Below are positions 8,761 to 16,428 of a stretch of 64,000 bases of DNA, piece after piece; the first letter of the stretch is position 1, and every line of letters starts with the position of its first letter. The stretch spans positions 1 to 64,000 of the forward strand of contig JAJDAH010000161.1 in NCBI GenBank assembly GCA_029261965.1, written 5' to 3'. The translations under genes were made by a program, and so were the position numbers. The DNA is from Polyangiaceae bacterium. GTDB taxonomy: Bacteria > Myxococcota_A > Polyangia > Polyangiales > Polyangiaceae. Below the pieces are notes generated by a model. That model saw nothing but the letters and a program-made list of their open reading frames with translations, did no database searches and was not told the DNA's origin.

Positions 8761-9161
8761 CGGAGGCCGAGCAGCTCGTTCATCGAGCGCTCGTCTGCCG
8801 GCGTGAACGGATATTGATCGAACTCCGAGCTCGGCACCCACCGGAACGCGTGCACGTTTTGCTCTATGGGTTCCCCGCCGGTCAGATTGCATTCGTACAG
8901 GTGGAGCTCGACGGTGTAGCGCTCGTAGGGGTGCTTGACGAAGCTGATGAGTTGGCCCGGGGCCACGTCCACCCCCAGCCGGTACTTCACTTCACGCTTT
9001 AGCGCATCCGAGTCGGTTTCGCCGTTTTCGACCCGACCGCCGGGAAACTCCCACATCAGCGGCAACACGGCGGTCGCCCGCCGCTGGGTAACGAGGTACC
9101 CACCGTCACGCTCGATGACGGCAGCGACGACCCGGATCGGCGATCCGCCGGCGTCGCTCAC
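8757..9161 (-). CDS. Nudix (MutT-like) domain protein with altered catalytic box
   Basis: A 134-residue single-domain Nudix protein. WEFPGGRVENGET and the following helix match MutT-type 8-oxo-dGTP pyrophosphatases. The Nudix box G42-V64 keeps Gly42, Glu48, Arg56 and Glu57, but the two glutamates that normally follow (REUXEEXGU) are replaced: the sequence reads REVKYRLGV, with Tyr60 and Arg61. In E. coli MutT the equivalent Glu56 and Glu57 bind the catalytic metal, so activity may be lost or changed. The start ATG overlaps the stop of the FHA gene (ATGA). Fold assignment is secure; enzyme activity is doubtful. Confidence 0.82.
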   Translation of the reverse strand: MSDAGGSPIRVVAAVIERDGGYLVTQRRATAVLPLMWEFPGGRVENGETDSDALKREVKYRLGVDVAPGQLISFVKHPYERYTVELHLYECNLTGGEPIEQNVHAFRWVPSSEFDQYPFTPADERSMNELLGLR

Positions 9162-10222
9162 ATGTCGATCCGGAACAGCTGCTGACCCATGAGCAGCACG
9201 TCACCGGGAGAAACTGTGTATTCCTGCTTGATTCTGACGAATGTGCCGTTCGAGCTTCCGACGTCCGTCAAGTAGACTTTGCCATCCTGCTCTTTGTGAA
9301 CTCGGCAGTGCAGGCCGGAAACGTAGCCATCCTCGGAGAAGAGCACATCGCCACGCTCGCGGCCGCAGTGCACCCCGTTTTCAGGGATGGGGAAGGCGTT
9401 TCCCGTAGTGTCTCTTCCGATGACGAGCGCGAGCCGCCCGATGTACCCCTTCGACGGGCTCCCGAGCCTCTCTACGCCGTCGGAGCTCGGTCCCTGGCCT
9501 TCGAGCGGCTCGAGTCGGATGATTTCCTGGCCGATGCGGAAGACGTCCTTGTACTCGAGCTCATGCGGAGCATTCGGCTTGAGCTTGATGTACACGCCGT
9601 TGAGCGAGTCCTCGTCCTTGATCGACATCTCGCTGCCGCGGATGTTGACCGTGGCATGGCGCGGCGAAAGATAGCTGTCGCCGGCGAAAATCGAGCCGGT
9701 GTCCCGACCGAGCGTGATTACGGGTTGGTCGGACGGAAGCGGATACGAACCCGCTTCGCTCCCGTCGGCGCGCAACGCCGTGAGCACGATGCTCTTTCCC
9801 CCGGCTGCGGGTGCCGCCGCGGGTTGGGCCGAAGGAACGGCGCCACCGCTGAGAGCGCTCATGTTGTAGCCGCACGACGCGCAGAACTTGTTGTTCGTCG
9901 TGTTGTTGTGACCGCACTGCGGGCAGTCGACGGCTGCGCCGCCGGCTGCGGGAGCTGCTGCGGGAGCTGCGGGCGCGGCTGCTACGGGTGCGGCTGCGGC
10001 GGCAGGCGCAGGGTCTGCTTGCGCTGGCGGCGCAGCAGTCGGCACGGGGGCCGGTTGCGCTTCGGGCGCCGGCGCCGGTTTCGACGCCGCGGGAACACCT
10101 TGCGGTGGCGTCTTGGGGGAGAACGGCTTGGGCGCAGCGTCGCGCGGCAGCTCCGCACCACAACCCAGACAGAACTTGTAGTGGTCCTGGTTATCCTTGC
10201 TGCACTTCGAACACGTGATCAC
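9158..10222 (-). CDS. double zinc-ribbon, double FHA-domain protein
   Basis: A 354-residue cytoplasmic protein. Zinc ribbon 1 is at residues 4-21 (CSKC ... CLGC) and zinc ribbon 2 at 100-117 (CPQC ... CASC), separated by an alanine/proline linker. Two FHA domains follow: about 145-238 (LGRD, SPRHATV, SLNGVYI) and 264-353 (HCGRERGD, SGLHCRV, SSNGTFV). FHA domains bind phosphothreonine, so this protein probably reads Ser/Thr kinase signalling, which is abundant in Myxococcota. The GTG start at 10222 has a strong ribosome site (GGGGAGG, 6 bases away). It is the first gene of an operon with the Nudix and lipoprotein genes and has a good promoter at 10290-10317. Confidence 0.85.
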   Translation of the reverse strand: MITCSKCSKDNQDHYKFCLGCGAELPRDAAPKPFSPKTPPQGVPAASKPAPAPEAQPAPVPTAAPPAQADPAPAAAAAPVAAAPAAPAAAPAAGGAAVDCPQCGHNNTTNNKFCASCGYNMSALSGGAVPSAQPAAAPAAGGKSIVLTALRADGSEAGSYPLPSDQPVITLGRDTGSIFAGDSYLSPRHATVNIRGSEMSIKDEDSLNGVYIKLKPNAPHELEYKDVFRIGQEIIRLEPLEGQGPSSDGVERLGSPSKGYIGRLALVIGRDTTGNAFPIPENGVHCGRERGDVLFSEDGYVSGLHCRVHKEQDGKVYLTDVGSSNGTFVRIKQEYTVSPGDVLLMGQQLFRIDM

Positions 10223-10289
10223 TTACGGCCTCCCCAAATGGAAAAAGTCGCGGGGTATTGGGTGCGCAACCCTATCTCGTAACCGCGCG

Positions 10290-10317
10290 ATTATCCACGG
10301 CTTGGTGAGACGGTCAA
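10290..10317 (-). promoter_or_regulatory. sigma-70-type promoter for the FHA operon
   Basis: On the minus strand TTGACC (10317-10312) and GATAAT (10295-10290) are separated by 16 bases; each matches five of six positions of the sigma-70 consensus. The predicted transcript starts near 10283 and leaves a leader of about 60 bases before the GTG start, which has its own strong ribosome site. The rest of the 10223-10464 gap shows no gene. Confidence 0.6.
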
Positions 10318-10464
10318 TACCCGGCGCGAAAGGCGCTCCTCGCTGCCGATTCCAGGGGCAGGCCGAGGGGGGCAGGCCGGGGAAGCCCGGGGCGGTGGGC
10401 ACGAGTGCGCTCTCGGAGGTCCCGGACGCCGCGCGGCTGTCCGGGCGCCCTTCGGGATGGCTGC

Positions 10465-11061
10465 TCAGGGGGCCAGTGCGGCCAGGGCCTCTTTAAGCAA
10501 CTCGGCGACGGGCAATTTCTTCGCGCCATCCCCGAGCTGTGCCACCGCCCTTTCGGCTTCGCCGGGACGGTAGCCCATGTTGGTCAGCGCGCTGATCACG
10601 CGGACGGCGTTGTCCGGTGGCGCCTCGCCGCCGGCGCTACCCGAAAGCTGGAGCTTGGGCAGCTTCTCGCGAAGCTCGAGAACCAGTCGCTCTGCGGTTC
10701 GTTTCCCGATACCGCTGACGGCGTTGAGGCGAGTGACGTCCTTGTCGGCAATCGCTCGAATGAGCTCGGGCGCTGGCAACTCTCCGAGCACTGCCACGGC
10801 GGTCTTGGGGCCGAGGTTCTGCACGGTGAGAAGCAGCCGGAACACCAACTTGTCGTCGGTGCTGGCGAAACCGTAGAGCGAGATGCTCTTCTCGCTGACG
10901 TGGGTGTGCACATGCAGTGTCACCTGGGCGCCATCGCTCGGCGCTCGGCCGAGCGTACCGAGCGGCGTCATGACCTCGTAGCCCACGCCGCCGACCTCGA
11001 CGAGCACGGTGCCGTTCGGCTCCTCCGCCGAGACGGTGCCGGTCAGACGCCCGATGATCAT
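10465..11061 (-). CDS. ruvA: Holliday junction branch migration protein RuvA
   Basis: A 198-residue protein of the usual RuvA length. Domain I (OB fold) begins MIIGRLTGTV and contains GYEVMTPLGTL and SLYGFASTDDKLVFRLLL. Domain II has the two helix-hairpin-helix motifs (VQNLGPKTAVAVLGEL and VSGIGKRTAERLVLEL). Domain III, at about 150-198, carries the NMGYRPGEAERAV segment that contacts RuvB. RuvA tetramers bind four-way junctions and load the RuvB motor. Neither ruvB nor ruvC is next to it; the downstream FHA gene is 242 bases away with its own promoter. Confidence 0.96.
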   Translation of the reverse strand: MIIGRLTGTVSAEEPNGTVLVEVGGVGYEVMTPLGTLGRAPSDGAQVTLHVHTHVSEKSISLYGFASTDDKLVFRLLLTVQNLGPKTAVAVLGELPAPELIRAIADKDVTRLNAVSGIGKRTAERLVLELREKLPKLQLSGSAGGEAPPDNAVRVISALTNMGYRPGEAERAVAQLGDGAKKLPVAELLKEALAALAP

Positions 11062-11137
11062 CGCGCCCTGGATTGCTCGCTTCGAGCCACGGCGTCAACC
11101 GATCCCGGGGCTCCGGCGAGCGGGCGAAACCCCCTGC

Positions 11138-11698
11138 TCAGTTGTTCTTCGCGCCCATCGCAATCCAGTCACGGAAGATCTCCTTCTCGCGATCGGGAAG
11201 CGCGGGTTGCGATTGCGGCATGTCGTCGCCGCACGGGGTGTCGGAAACGGCGCCGCTTTGCACGGTGCAGGTCAACCCCCGGTCGTTTTGACAGCCGTCG
11301 ATCTTGATCATCATCATGCTCTGGGAGGGATTGCCAGGCGTGATCCGAGGCATGCCGCCCACGGTGGTGGATGGCACGAGCAGCATGGTCGTGAAGATCT
11401 CGTTGATGGCCACATCGTCAGGCGGCCCCGCGCTCAGCGACGGGCCCATGTACAGATCGGCTCGCGATCCGACGATGCCCGTCCCGTGACACGTTCGAAG
11501 GTTGCAGGCGCGCTGAATGATTGGGAGCACGTCGGCCCTGAACGACGGGTCGCTCGCGGGGCTGTAGGCGCCGTAATCGTAGGGGCAGGCATTGCCGCCC
11601 GAGTTGCCGTCGTCGGATCCGCCGCTACATCCGCCGGCGATGCCCATCACGGAGAGGGCGGTGAACAAGACACTGATGAGAGTTTTGCGCGTCGACAT
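11138..11698 (-). CDS. cytochrome c-like lipoprotein with CX4CH motif
   Basis: A 186-residue predicted lipoprotein with a lipobox at AGGC (Cys24) followed by a serine/glycine/aspartate spacer. Residues 55-71 read ADVLPIIQRACNLRTCH, ending in C-X4-CH, a wider version of the CXXCH heme c motif found in Planctomycete/Myxococcota-type cytochrome domains (DVxPIxxxxCxxCH). The C-terminus, LPDREKEIFRDWIAMGA, also fits the end of that domain family. Two further cysteine pairs (137/144, 156) may form disulfides. Heme binding is inferred only. The ATG at 11698 gives a clean signal peptide; earlier starts run into the opposite-strand gene. Confidence 0.65.
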   Translation of the reverse strand: MSTRKTLISVLFTALSVMGIAGGCSGGSDDGNSGGNACPYDYGAYSPASDPSFRADVLPIIQRACNLRTCHGTGIVGSRADLYMGPSLSAGPPDDVAINEIFTTMLLVPSTTVGGMPRITPGNPSQSMMMIKIDGCQNDRGLTCTVQSGAVSDTPCGDDMPQSQPALPDREKEIFRDWIAMGAKNN

Positions 11699-11811
11699 GT
11701 GTGGCCTTCTACAGGTTCTTCCCCCGAACGGAATAGCGGTAACCGTAGCAGATCCATGGCACGGGGTGGCGAGACGTGCGTGCCCAGAAACCTCCGTGCT
11801 AGGGATGGAGC

Positions 11812-12132
11812 GTGGAGCAGCGGATGCGAGTGTCCTCACGGTTCGTGGTGTTGGTGCTGTCGGTGGGGCTCGGTGCGTGCGGGAGCTCTTCGAGCGAAAC
11901 TCCGCCGCCTCTAGCTCCCGATCTCAAGCGTCCCCCGCCGTCGTCGCGGGTGGGAGAAACACCCGCGTCCGATGACGCTGACGGCGAAACCGAGTTCAAG
12001 GTCACCGGCGGCGAGGAGATCGAGACCATCGAACCCGACGCGCCGAGCACGTGGGGCGGGAAAAAACAGCCCGCTCGAGCCGTTGATCGACGTCGTCGAC
12101 TCCCTGGTCTCGCCCCGTTGCCGCCTCCATGA
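11812..12132 (+). CDS. small lipoprotein, possibly frameshifted near its 3' end
   Basis: A 106-residue ORF (GTG 11812; ATG 11824 also possible) with a signal peptide and lipobox LGAC, then a proline/acid-rich mature region. Up to the A6 run at 12061-12066 third positions are strongly GC-biased. After that the annotated frame drops to about half GC at third positions and encodes an arginine/proline tail, while the +1 frame stays GC-biased (GKNSPLEPLIDVVDSLVSP) and remains open to 12226. One extra A in the run would explain this. The real C-terminus is therefore uncertain. No function is recognised. Confidence 0.5.
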   Translation: MEQRMRVSSRFVVLVLSVGLGACGSSSSETPPPLAPDLKRPPPSSRVGETPASDDADGETEFKVTGGEEIETIEPDAPSTWGGKKQPARAVDRRRRLPGLAPLPPP

Positions 12133-12170
12133 CGATGGCGCTTTGGCTCAGGCGCTGAAGAGAGTCTCGG

Positions 12171-13046
12171 TCAGAAATTTCCGCTCAACGAGACGCCGGC
12201 GAACCTCGGCGTCACCGCAGCGCTGACGCGTGGACGCTTGCTGACCGCGGCGGAGTCTCCACCGGACTTCGGTTGGAGAAAATACCAAGCGAGCCCTCCG
12301 CCCAGAACCGCCAAGCCGCCAATGGCGAGGCCCCCGCCGATACTCGTCTTCTTGCGGGCGTCGTTCGCCTGGCTGAGAAACCCGTCCGGCGTGCCAGGCG
12401 GGCAATTGCGTCCCATGCAACCGAACTCGCGTTCCCCCTGCTTTTCGAGGGAATCGAGATCAGCGCTGTTCGAAAAAAACATCGCCGCTCCGGCAGCGGT
12501 GAGCACGCCGCCCGCGCCCGCCACGATCAACGGATAGAAGGGGCGTGACCCTCCTTCGTCCGGCGGCGGGTCGTCGACCACCGGAGGCCGCGGATCGACC
12601 GGGTCTTCGGCTACCGGGGGAGGCTCGGTGCCAGGCTGGGCGGCCGCGGCATCCGCAGCGATGCGCCGTTCGAGACCTTGGATCTTCGTCTTGATCTGGG
12701 TGCTCGACGGCGAGTCGGGTTGTCGCTCCAGATACGTCCTCAGCGACAAGAGGGCGTGCTTCCTTTTCCCGGACAGCTCGTAGGCGGTCGCGAGGTTCCG
12801 GAGGAGCGCGTGGGCCGTGCAGTCTCGTCGATAAGCATCACTCCAATAAGTGATGGCTCGCTCGTAGTCCCCCTCGTTGTAGGCCGCTTGGCCCGCGGCG
12901 AACGCGCCCTTGGCCGCATTCGTATCCGCCTCGGCCGTCTGTTTGGTGCACGCCGGGTACGGCGGGGGCTCGTCCTCGGCCGATGCGACGGATGTCGCCA
13001 AAACCATCGCGAGTCCCACGCTGGCAATTCTAAGTGGTTTCAACAT
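12171..13046 (-). CDS. secreted TPR protein with membrane-spanning segments
   Basis: A 291-residue protein with a cleavable signal peptide (residues 1-24, ending SVASA). Residues 35-125 form TPR-like helices (AFAAGQAAYNEGDYERAITYW and the following repeat), then a proline-rich stretch (140-170), a hydrophobic glycine/alanine segment (PLIVAGAGGVLTAAGAAMFF) and another at GGGLAIGGLAVLGGGLAWYFL. The last residues RFAGVSLSGNF look like a final barrel strand. Similar TPR-plus-glycine-helix proteins are numerous in Polyangia, with unknown roles in the envelope. ATG 13046 is preferred over 13082 because it begins directly with the signal peptide. Confidence 0.65.
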   Translation of the reverse strand: MLKPLRIASVGLAMVLATSVASAEDEPPPYPACTKQTAEADTNAAKGAFAAGQAAYNEGDYERAITYWSDAYRRDCTAHALLRNLATAYELSGKRKHALLSLRTYLERQPDSPSSTQIKTKIQGLERRIAADAAAAQPGTEPPPVAEDPVDPRPPVVDDPPPDEGGSRPFYPLIVAGAGGVLTAAGAAMFFSNSADLDSLEKQGEREFGCMGRNCPPGTPDGFLSQANDARKKTSIGGGLAIGGLAVLGGGLAWYFLQPKSGGDSAAVSKRPRVSAAVTPRFAGVSLSGNF

Positions 13047-13077
13047 CTTTCCGGTCTCGGTGGGCTTGGGTCGGCGG

Positions 13078-13107
13078 ATCATAGAAGCACTCCGCCCCGC
13101 ACCTCAA
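13078..13107 (-). promoter_or_regulatory. candidate promoter for the secreted TPR gene
   Basis: On the minus strand TTGAGG (13107-13102) is followed after 18 bases by TATGAT (13083-13078). The minus-10 box matches five of six consensus bases, the minus-35 four. The predicted start of transcription is about 25 bases before the ATG at 13046. This is a by-eye match only. Confidence 0.35.
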
Positions 13108-13279
13108 ACTATCTTCGACAGCCGCGGGCCGAGCGCAACCCGCGGCGCCAGAACCCCGGGAGCCGGGCCGGGGGCCCTTTGGCCGGTGGTTTCGGGGAGA
13201 TTTCGCAGCTAGAACGACCGGGTTGTACGCGAGTAGCGATATGGGCATTGTTAGCCGCCAAAGCGAGAGGAAACGCCGC

Positions 13280-15040
13280 GTGAAGGACCGCCACCTGCGC
13301 ATTCGTTCGATATTGTGGCTATTCGCGCTCCTGGTTGCGGGTGCCCTGGCGCCGGCGACTGCGGACGCGCAGCAATCGACCACCCAGAAGCTCGAGGCGA
13401 TTCGTGCCCAAATGGAGAAGGGCCAGGCGTTCTATATCGCCGGCCAGTACGAGAAGGCCATCCAGGAGTTCGATACGGGGTACGCGCAGTACAAGTACTC
13501 GGCGTTCCTGTTCAACGCCGGCGTCTGCGCAACCAAGCTGAACAACGTCGACAAGGCGCTCGAAAAGTTTCGCCGATACGTTCAGGTGGATCCTGGCGCG
13601 CCGGACATCGAAAAGGTGAAGGAGCGTATCGGCAAGCTCGAGGCGGCGAAGGCCGCGGCCGTGCCCGCGCCGCCGGTAGCCACCGACGGAGGGATCGAGG
13701 GAGGCGCCACCGGCGTCGAGGGCGGCGTCGTGGACGCGGGCCCCGCGAAGATCAACATCACGGACCAGGTCGACGACATGCGCTCGCTGGTGGTGATCGA
13801 GACCGATCCCACGGGCGCCCCACTCACCCTGTTCCGTAAGACGACCGCGTCGGCCCCCGAGTTCAAGGTCGGCGCCGCGAACGCGGGTTGGACTCGCGTC
13901 ACGAGCGTCAGGGCGCCAGCGAACGTCACCCTCGCCGTCGGCGACTACCACGTCGTCGTCGAGAAATTCAGGGACTTCAACGTCAGCAGTACCGAGGTGC
14001 GCATCGAGCCAGGCAAAGTGCTGCACTTCAAAGCGAACCTGTCTCAGGGCGCCTTCATGGCCTTCCTGCGCGTTTCGGCGAACACCGACGGCGCGCACAT
14101 CTACCTCGACGACGACCGAAAGAAGCGGCCCGAGTGGGGTCGCACTCCCTACGGCGAATTGATTCCCGCTGGCGAGCACTCTCTCCTCGTCGAGAAACCC
14201 GGCTTTCAGTCGTTGCGGCGCAAAGTCATGGTCAAACACGGTGACCAGACCGAAATCCAGGTCAAGCTCGAGCGGGTGCCTTACGGCATCGTTCGGGTAA
14301 TCTCTCAGGTCCCCAAGTTCAGCGTGAGCATCGATGAAGAGCCGGTCGGCGTGTGGAACAACGGCGAACCGGTTTTCGAGCGCCAGGTCGACGCGGGGCA
14401 GCACAAGATCAAAATCACCAGCAGCGGCCGGAAGACGTGGAAAGGCCTCATCGATGTGCCACGTGGCCAGGTGCTTCCGGTCCGAGCGACCTTGATTCCA
14501 AAGCAACCACGCGGAGGGGCGTGGACGTTCGCGCTCCTGAGCGCCGCGTCGATCGGTACGGGCGTGTATCTCGGGATCACCTCGGACGACTTGCACAAGG
14601 AGCTCAAGTCGGACCGGGAGGCCGGTGTGCTCGACCAGAACGACAGCCGTGTGGACAAAGGCCGATTCCTCGCGCTCGGCGCCGATGGTGCCTTCGCCAT
14701 AGGCGGGCTGTTCGCTGTCGTTTCGGCGATCAATTTCATCAAGGACCCGCTGCCCGAGTCATCTGCCCAGTACGACGAGCTCGCGGACTTTCACGACCCT
14801 CTCGTCGACCCTCCGAAAGAGCAACCGGATCCGGCCGGCATCCGTCGTCCGCCGCACATGCGGGGAGCGCCTCCAGGCCCCGCGGCTCCTGGTGCGATGA
14901 ACCACGTGAAACGAGGCAAGCTGGCCCGCAAGAACCGAGCGCCAGAGCGGCAAAAGAAACCGAAGAAGCCACCGCGCATTTCGATCGCGCCGGGCGTTTC
15001 GAATCGGGGCGGTGGTATCGTGCTCGGAGGGACGTTCTGA
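13280..15040 (+). CDS. PEGA-domain TPR envelope protein
   Basis: A 586-residue protein: signal peptide (ending TADAQ), a TPR region at about 25-120 (KGQAFYIAGQYEKAIQEF and NVDKALEKFRRYV), a linker, then several PEGA-type surface repeats, the clearest at HIYLDDDRKKRPEWGRTPYGELIPAGEHSLLVEKPGF and the following VSIDEEPVGVW segment, a hydrophobic pair of helices (TFALLSAASIGTGVYLG and GADGAFAIGGLFAVVSAI), and a basic tail ending in a barrel-strand-like sequence. PEGA domains are found in surface-layer and envelope proteins. GTG 13280 is chosen for the upstream GAGAGGAAA; the ORF could start at 13223 or 13241. The next gene overlaps by one base (TGATG). Confidence 0.7.
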   Translation: MKDRHLRIRSILWLFALLVAGALAPATADAQQSTTQKLEAIRAQMEKGQAFYIAGQYEKAIQEFDTGYAQYKYSAFLFNAGVCATKLNNVDKALEKFRRYVQVDPGAPDIEKVKERIGKLEAAKAAAVPAPPVATDGGIEGGATGVEGGVVDAGPAKINITDQVDDMRSLVVIETDPTGAPLTLFRKTTASAPEFKVGAANAGWTRVTSVRAPANVTLAVGDYHVVVEKFRDFNVSSTEVRIEPGKVLHFKANLSQGAFMAFLRVSANTDGAHIYLDDDRKKRPEWGRTPYGELIPAGEHSLLVEKPGFQSLRRKVMVKHGDQTEIQVKLERVPYGIVRVISQVPKFSVSIDEEPVGVWNNGEPVFERQVDAGQHKIKITSSGRKTWKGLIDVPRGQVLPVRATLIPKQPRGGAWTFALLSAASIGTGVYLGITSDDLHKELKSDREAGVLDQNDSRVDKGRFLALGADGAFAIGGLFAVVSAINFIKDPLPESSAQYDELADFHDPLVDPPKEQPDPAGIRRPPHMRGAPPGPAAPGAMNHVKRGKLARKNRAPERQKKPKKPPRISIAPGVSNRGGGIVLGGTF

Positions 15041-16398
15041 TGAAGCTCCGTTGGCGTACCGGTTTCGTGTGCGTGCTCGCGATGACAGCGAGCGCGTGCT
15101 CGTGGGCGAGGTTTGATGAAGTCGCGAAAGACGCGCCGGTCGAGGTCATCGACAAACCCGACGAGCTCGGCCAGGGATTTGGTGTCGGTCTGGCCACCGC
15201 CTCGTTGGCGGACAAGGTCCGTCTTTTCGTCGGTGGTAACGACGTCAACTCGCCGGGCGCGATCTACGAGCTCGGCACGGCAGACACGCCGAATCTCGAA
15301 CCCATCGACGTCGGCTCGTGCGACCAGGACCCACAGAGCAATCCCTGTTTCCTGGGTTTTCAGGTGGCTGGCGCGGCGCGACTCACCGGCCCCGACGGCG
15401 AGAGCCACGACCTTTGTTTCGTGCTCGGCATCGGTTCGACGCCGAACACCGGGGACGGAGTGCTGGTCCGTTGTGAAGACAACACCGAGTACGCCATGCC
15501 CGCGCCACCCGACGCGAACGACGATGTCATCGCTCCGGCGATCGACCTCGGTGACTTCGACCGGCTGCGCATCACCGCGGACCGCACGCCGGATCCGGCG
15601 ATTCTCGTCGGCGCCCCGCGTGGCCTCCACGCCTGGTACTACGGGCCGAACAGCTTGAACCCCGTGGAGCTTCGACCAGGCAGCCTCGACCCCGAGCTCA
15701 CTTACGGTTCGGCGGTCGGCATTGCGCTCGTCGGCTCGACCCGGGTGCTGGCGGTGTCCGCACCCGAAGCCGAACAGCTCTGGCTCTTTCGTTCGGACGA
15801 CAACGACAGTGCAGAGCTCCTGGGGTGCATCGGCGGCACGCCGGGCTTCGGGCGCGCCGTCGCGGCCGGAGTCGTCAACGCCGACGCCAACGACGACCTG
15901 GTCGTCGCTGACGCGCGCAACGTTCACGTATTCGATGCCGCGCGGCTGCTCGAGCTCGAGCCTCCGGCGTTCGGTGTCACCGAGTGTTCTCTCGGCTCCT
16001 TGCCACCCGGGGCGCTCATCGCTTCTTTCGGGTGCGGGACCAACATCGACACCGCGGACTGTGACAACTCGGATTTCGGTACCTCGCTCGCCGTCGGCGA
16101 TCTCGACGGTGACGGCGACGGCGAGGTACTCGTTGGCGCTCCGAACATGACCGCTCGGACGCAGACAGGAGCCGGCGCCGTGCTGGTGTACGACGTCGAG
16201 GGCGAGCGCCTCGAGAGAGCGAACGACGTGAAGTTCGTCGCCTCGATCGGAAAGGACGACCGACTCGGAGCCTCGATCACGGCTCCGAATCTCGGGGAGC
16301 GGAGCATCATCGCCGCAGGCATTCCCGGCGACGGCAAGACGGCGCTTTTCTACTGCGGGGCCGTAGTTCCGAAGGAAGCCAGCGCTCGGTGCCAATAG
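15040..16398 (+). CDS. FG-GAP/VCBS repeat lipoprotein
   Basis: A 452-residue predicted lipoprotein (signal peptide ending ASAC). It contains repeated beta-propeller-type blades, with the best calcium-binding FG-GAP unit at SLAVGDLDGDGDGEVLVGAPN (DxDxDG loop) and weaker ones at RLRITADRTPDPAILVGAP and VVNADANDDLVVADARN. These resemble integrin-alpha N-terminal propellers, which mediate adhesion or ligand binding outside the cell. It begins on the stop codon of the PEGA gene, so the two are probably made together and may act together at the surface. Confidence 0.72.
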   Translation: MKLRWRTGFVCVLAMTASACSWARFDEVAKDAPVEVIDKPDELGQGFGVGLATASLADKVRLFVGGNDVNSPGAIYELGTADTPNLEPIDVGSCDQDPQSNPCFLGFQVAGAARLTGPDGESHDLCFVLGIGSTPNTGDGVLVRCEDNTEYAMPAPPDANDDVIAPAIDLGDFDRLRITADRTPDPAILVGAPRGLHAWYYGPNSLNPVELRPGSLDPELTYGSAVGIALVGSTRVLAVSAPEAEQLWLFRSDDNDSAELLGCIGGTPGFGRAVAAGVVNADANDDLVVADARNVHVFDAARLLELEPPAFGVTECSLGSLPPGALIASFGCGTNIDTADCDNSDFGTSLAVGDLDGDGDGEVLVGAPNMTARTQTGAGAVLVYDVEGERLERANDVKFVASIGKDDRLGASITAPNLGERSIIAAGIPGDGKTALFYCGAVVPKEASARCQ

Positions 16399-16428
16399 GG
16401 CGCGATCCGTCGGGTACGTGACAAGGTC

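Noticed and set aside
12061-12067. AAAAAAC as a programmed -1 frameshift site
   Set aside because: The register is wrong for a -1 slippery heptamer and the coding signal moves to the +1 frame instead.
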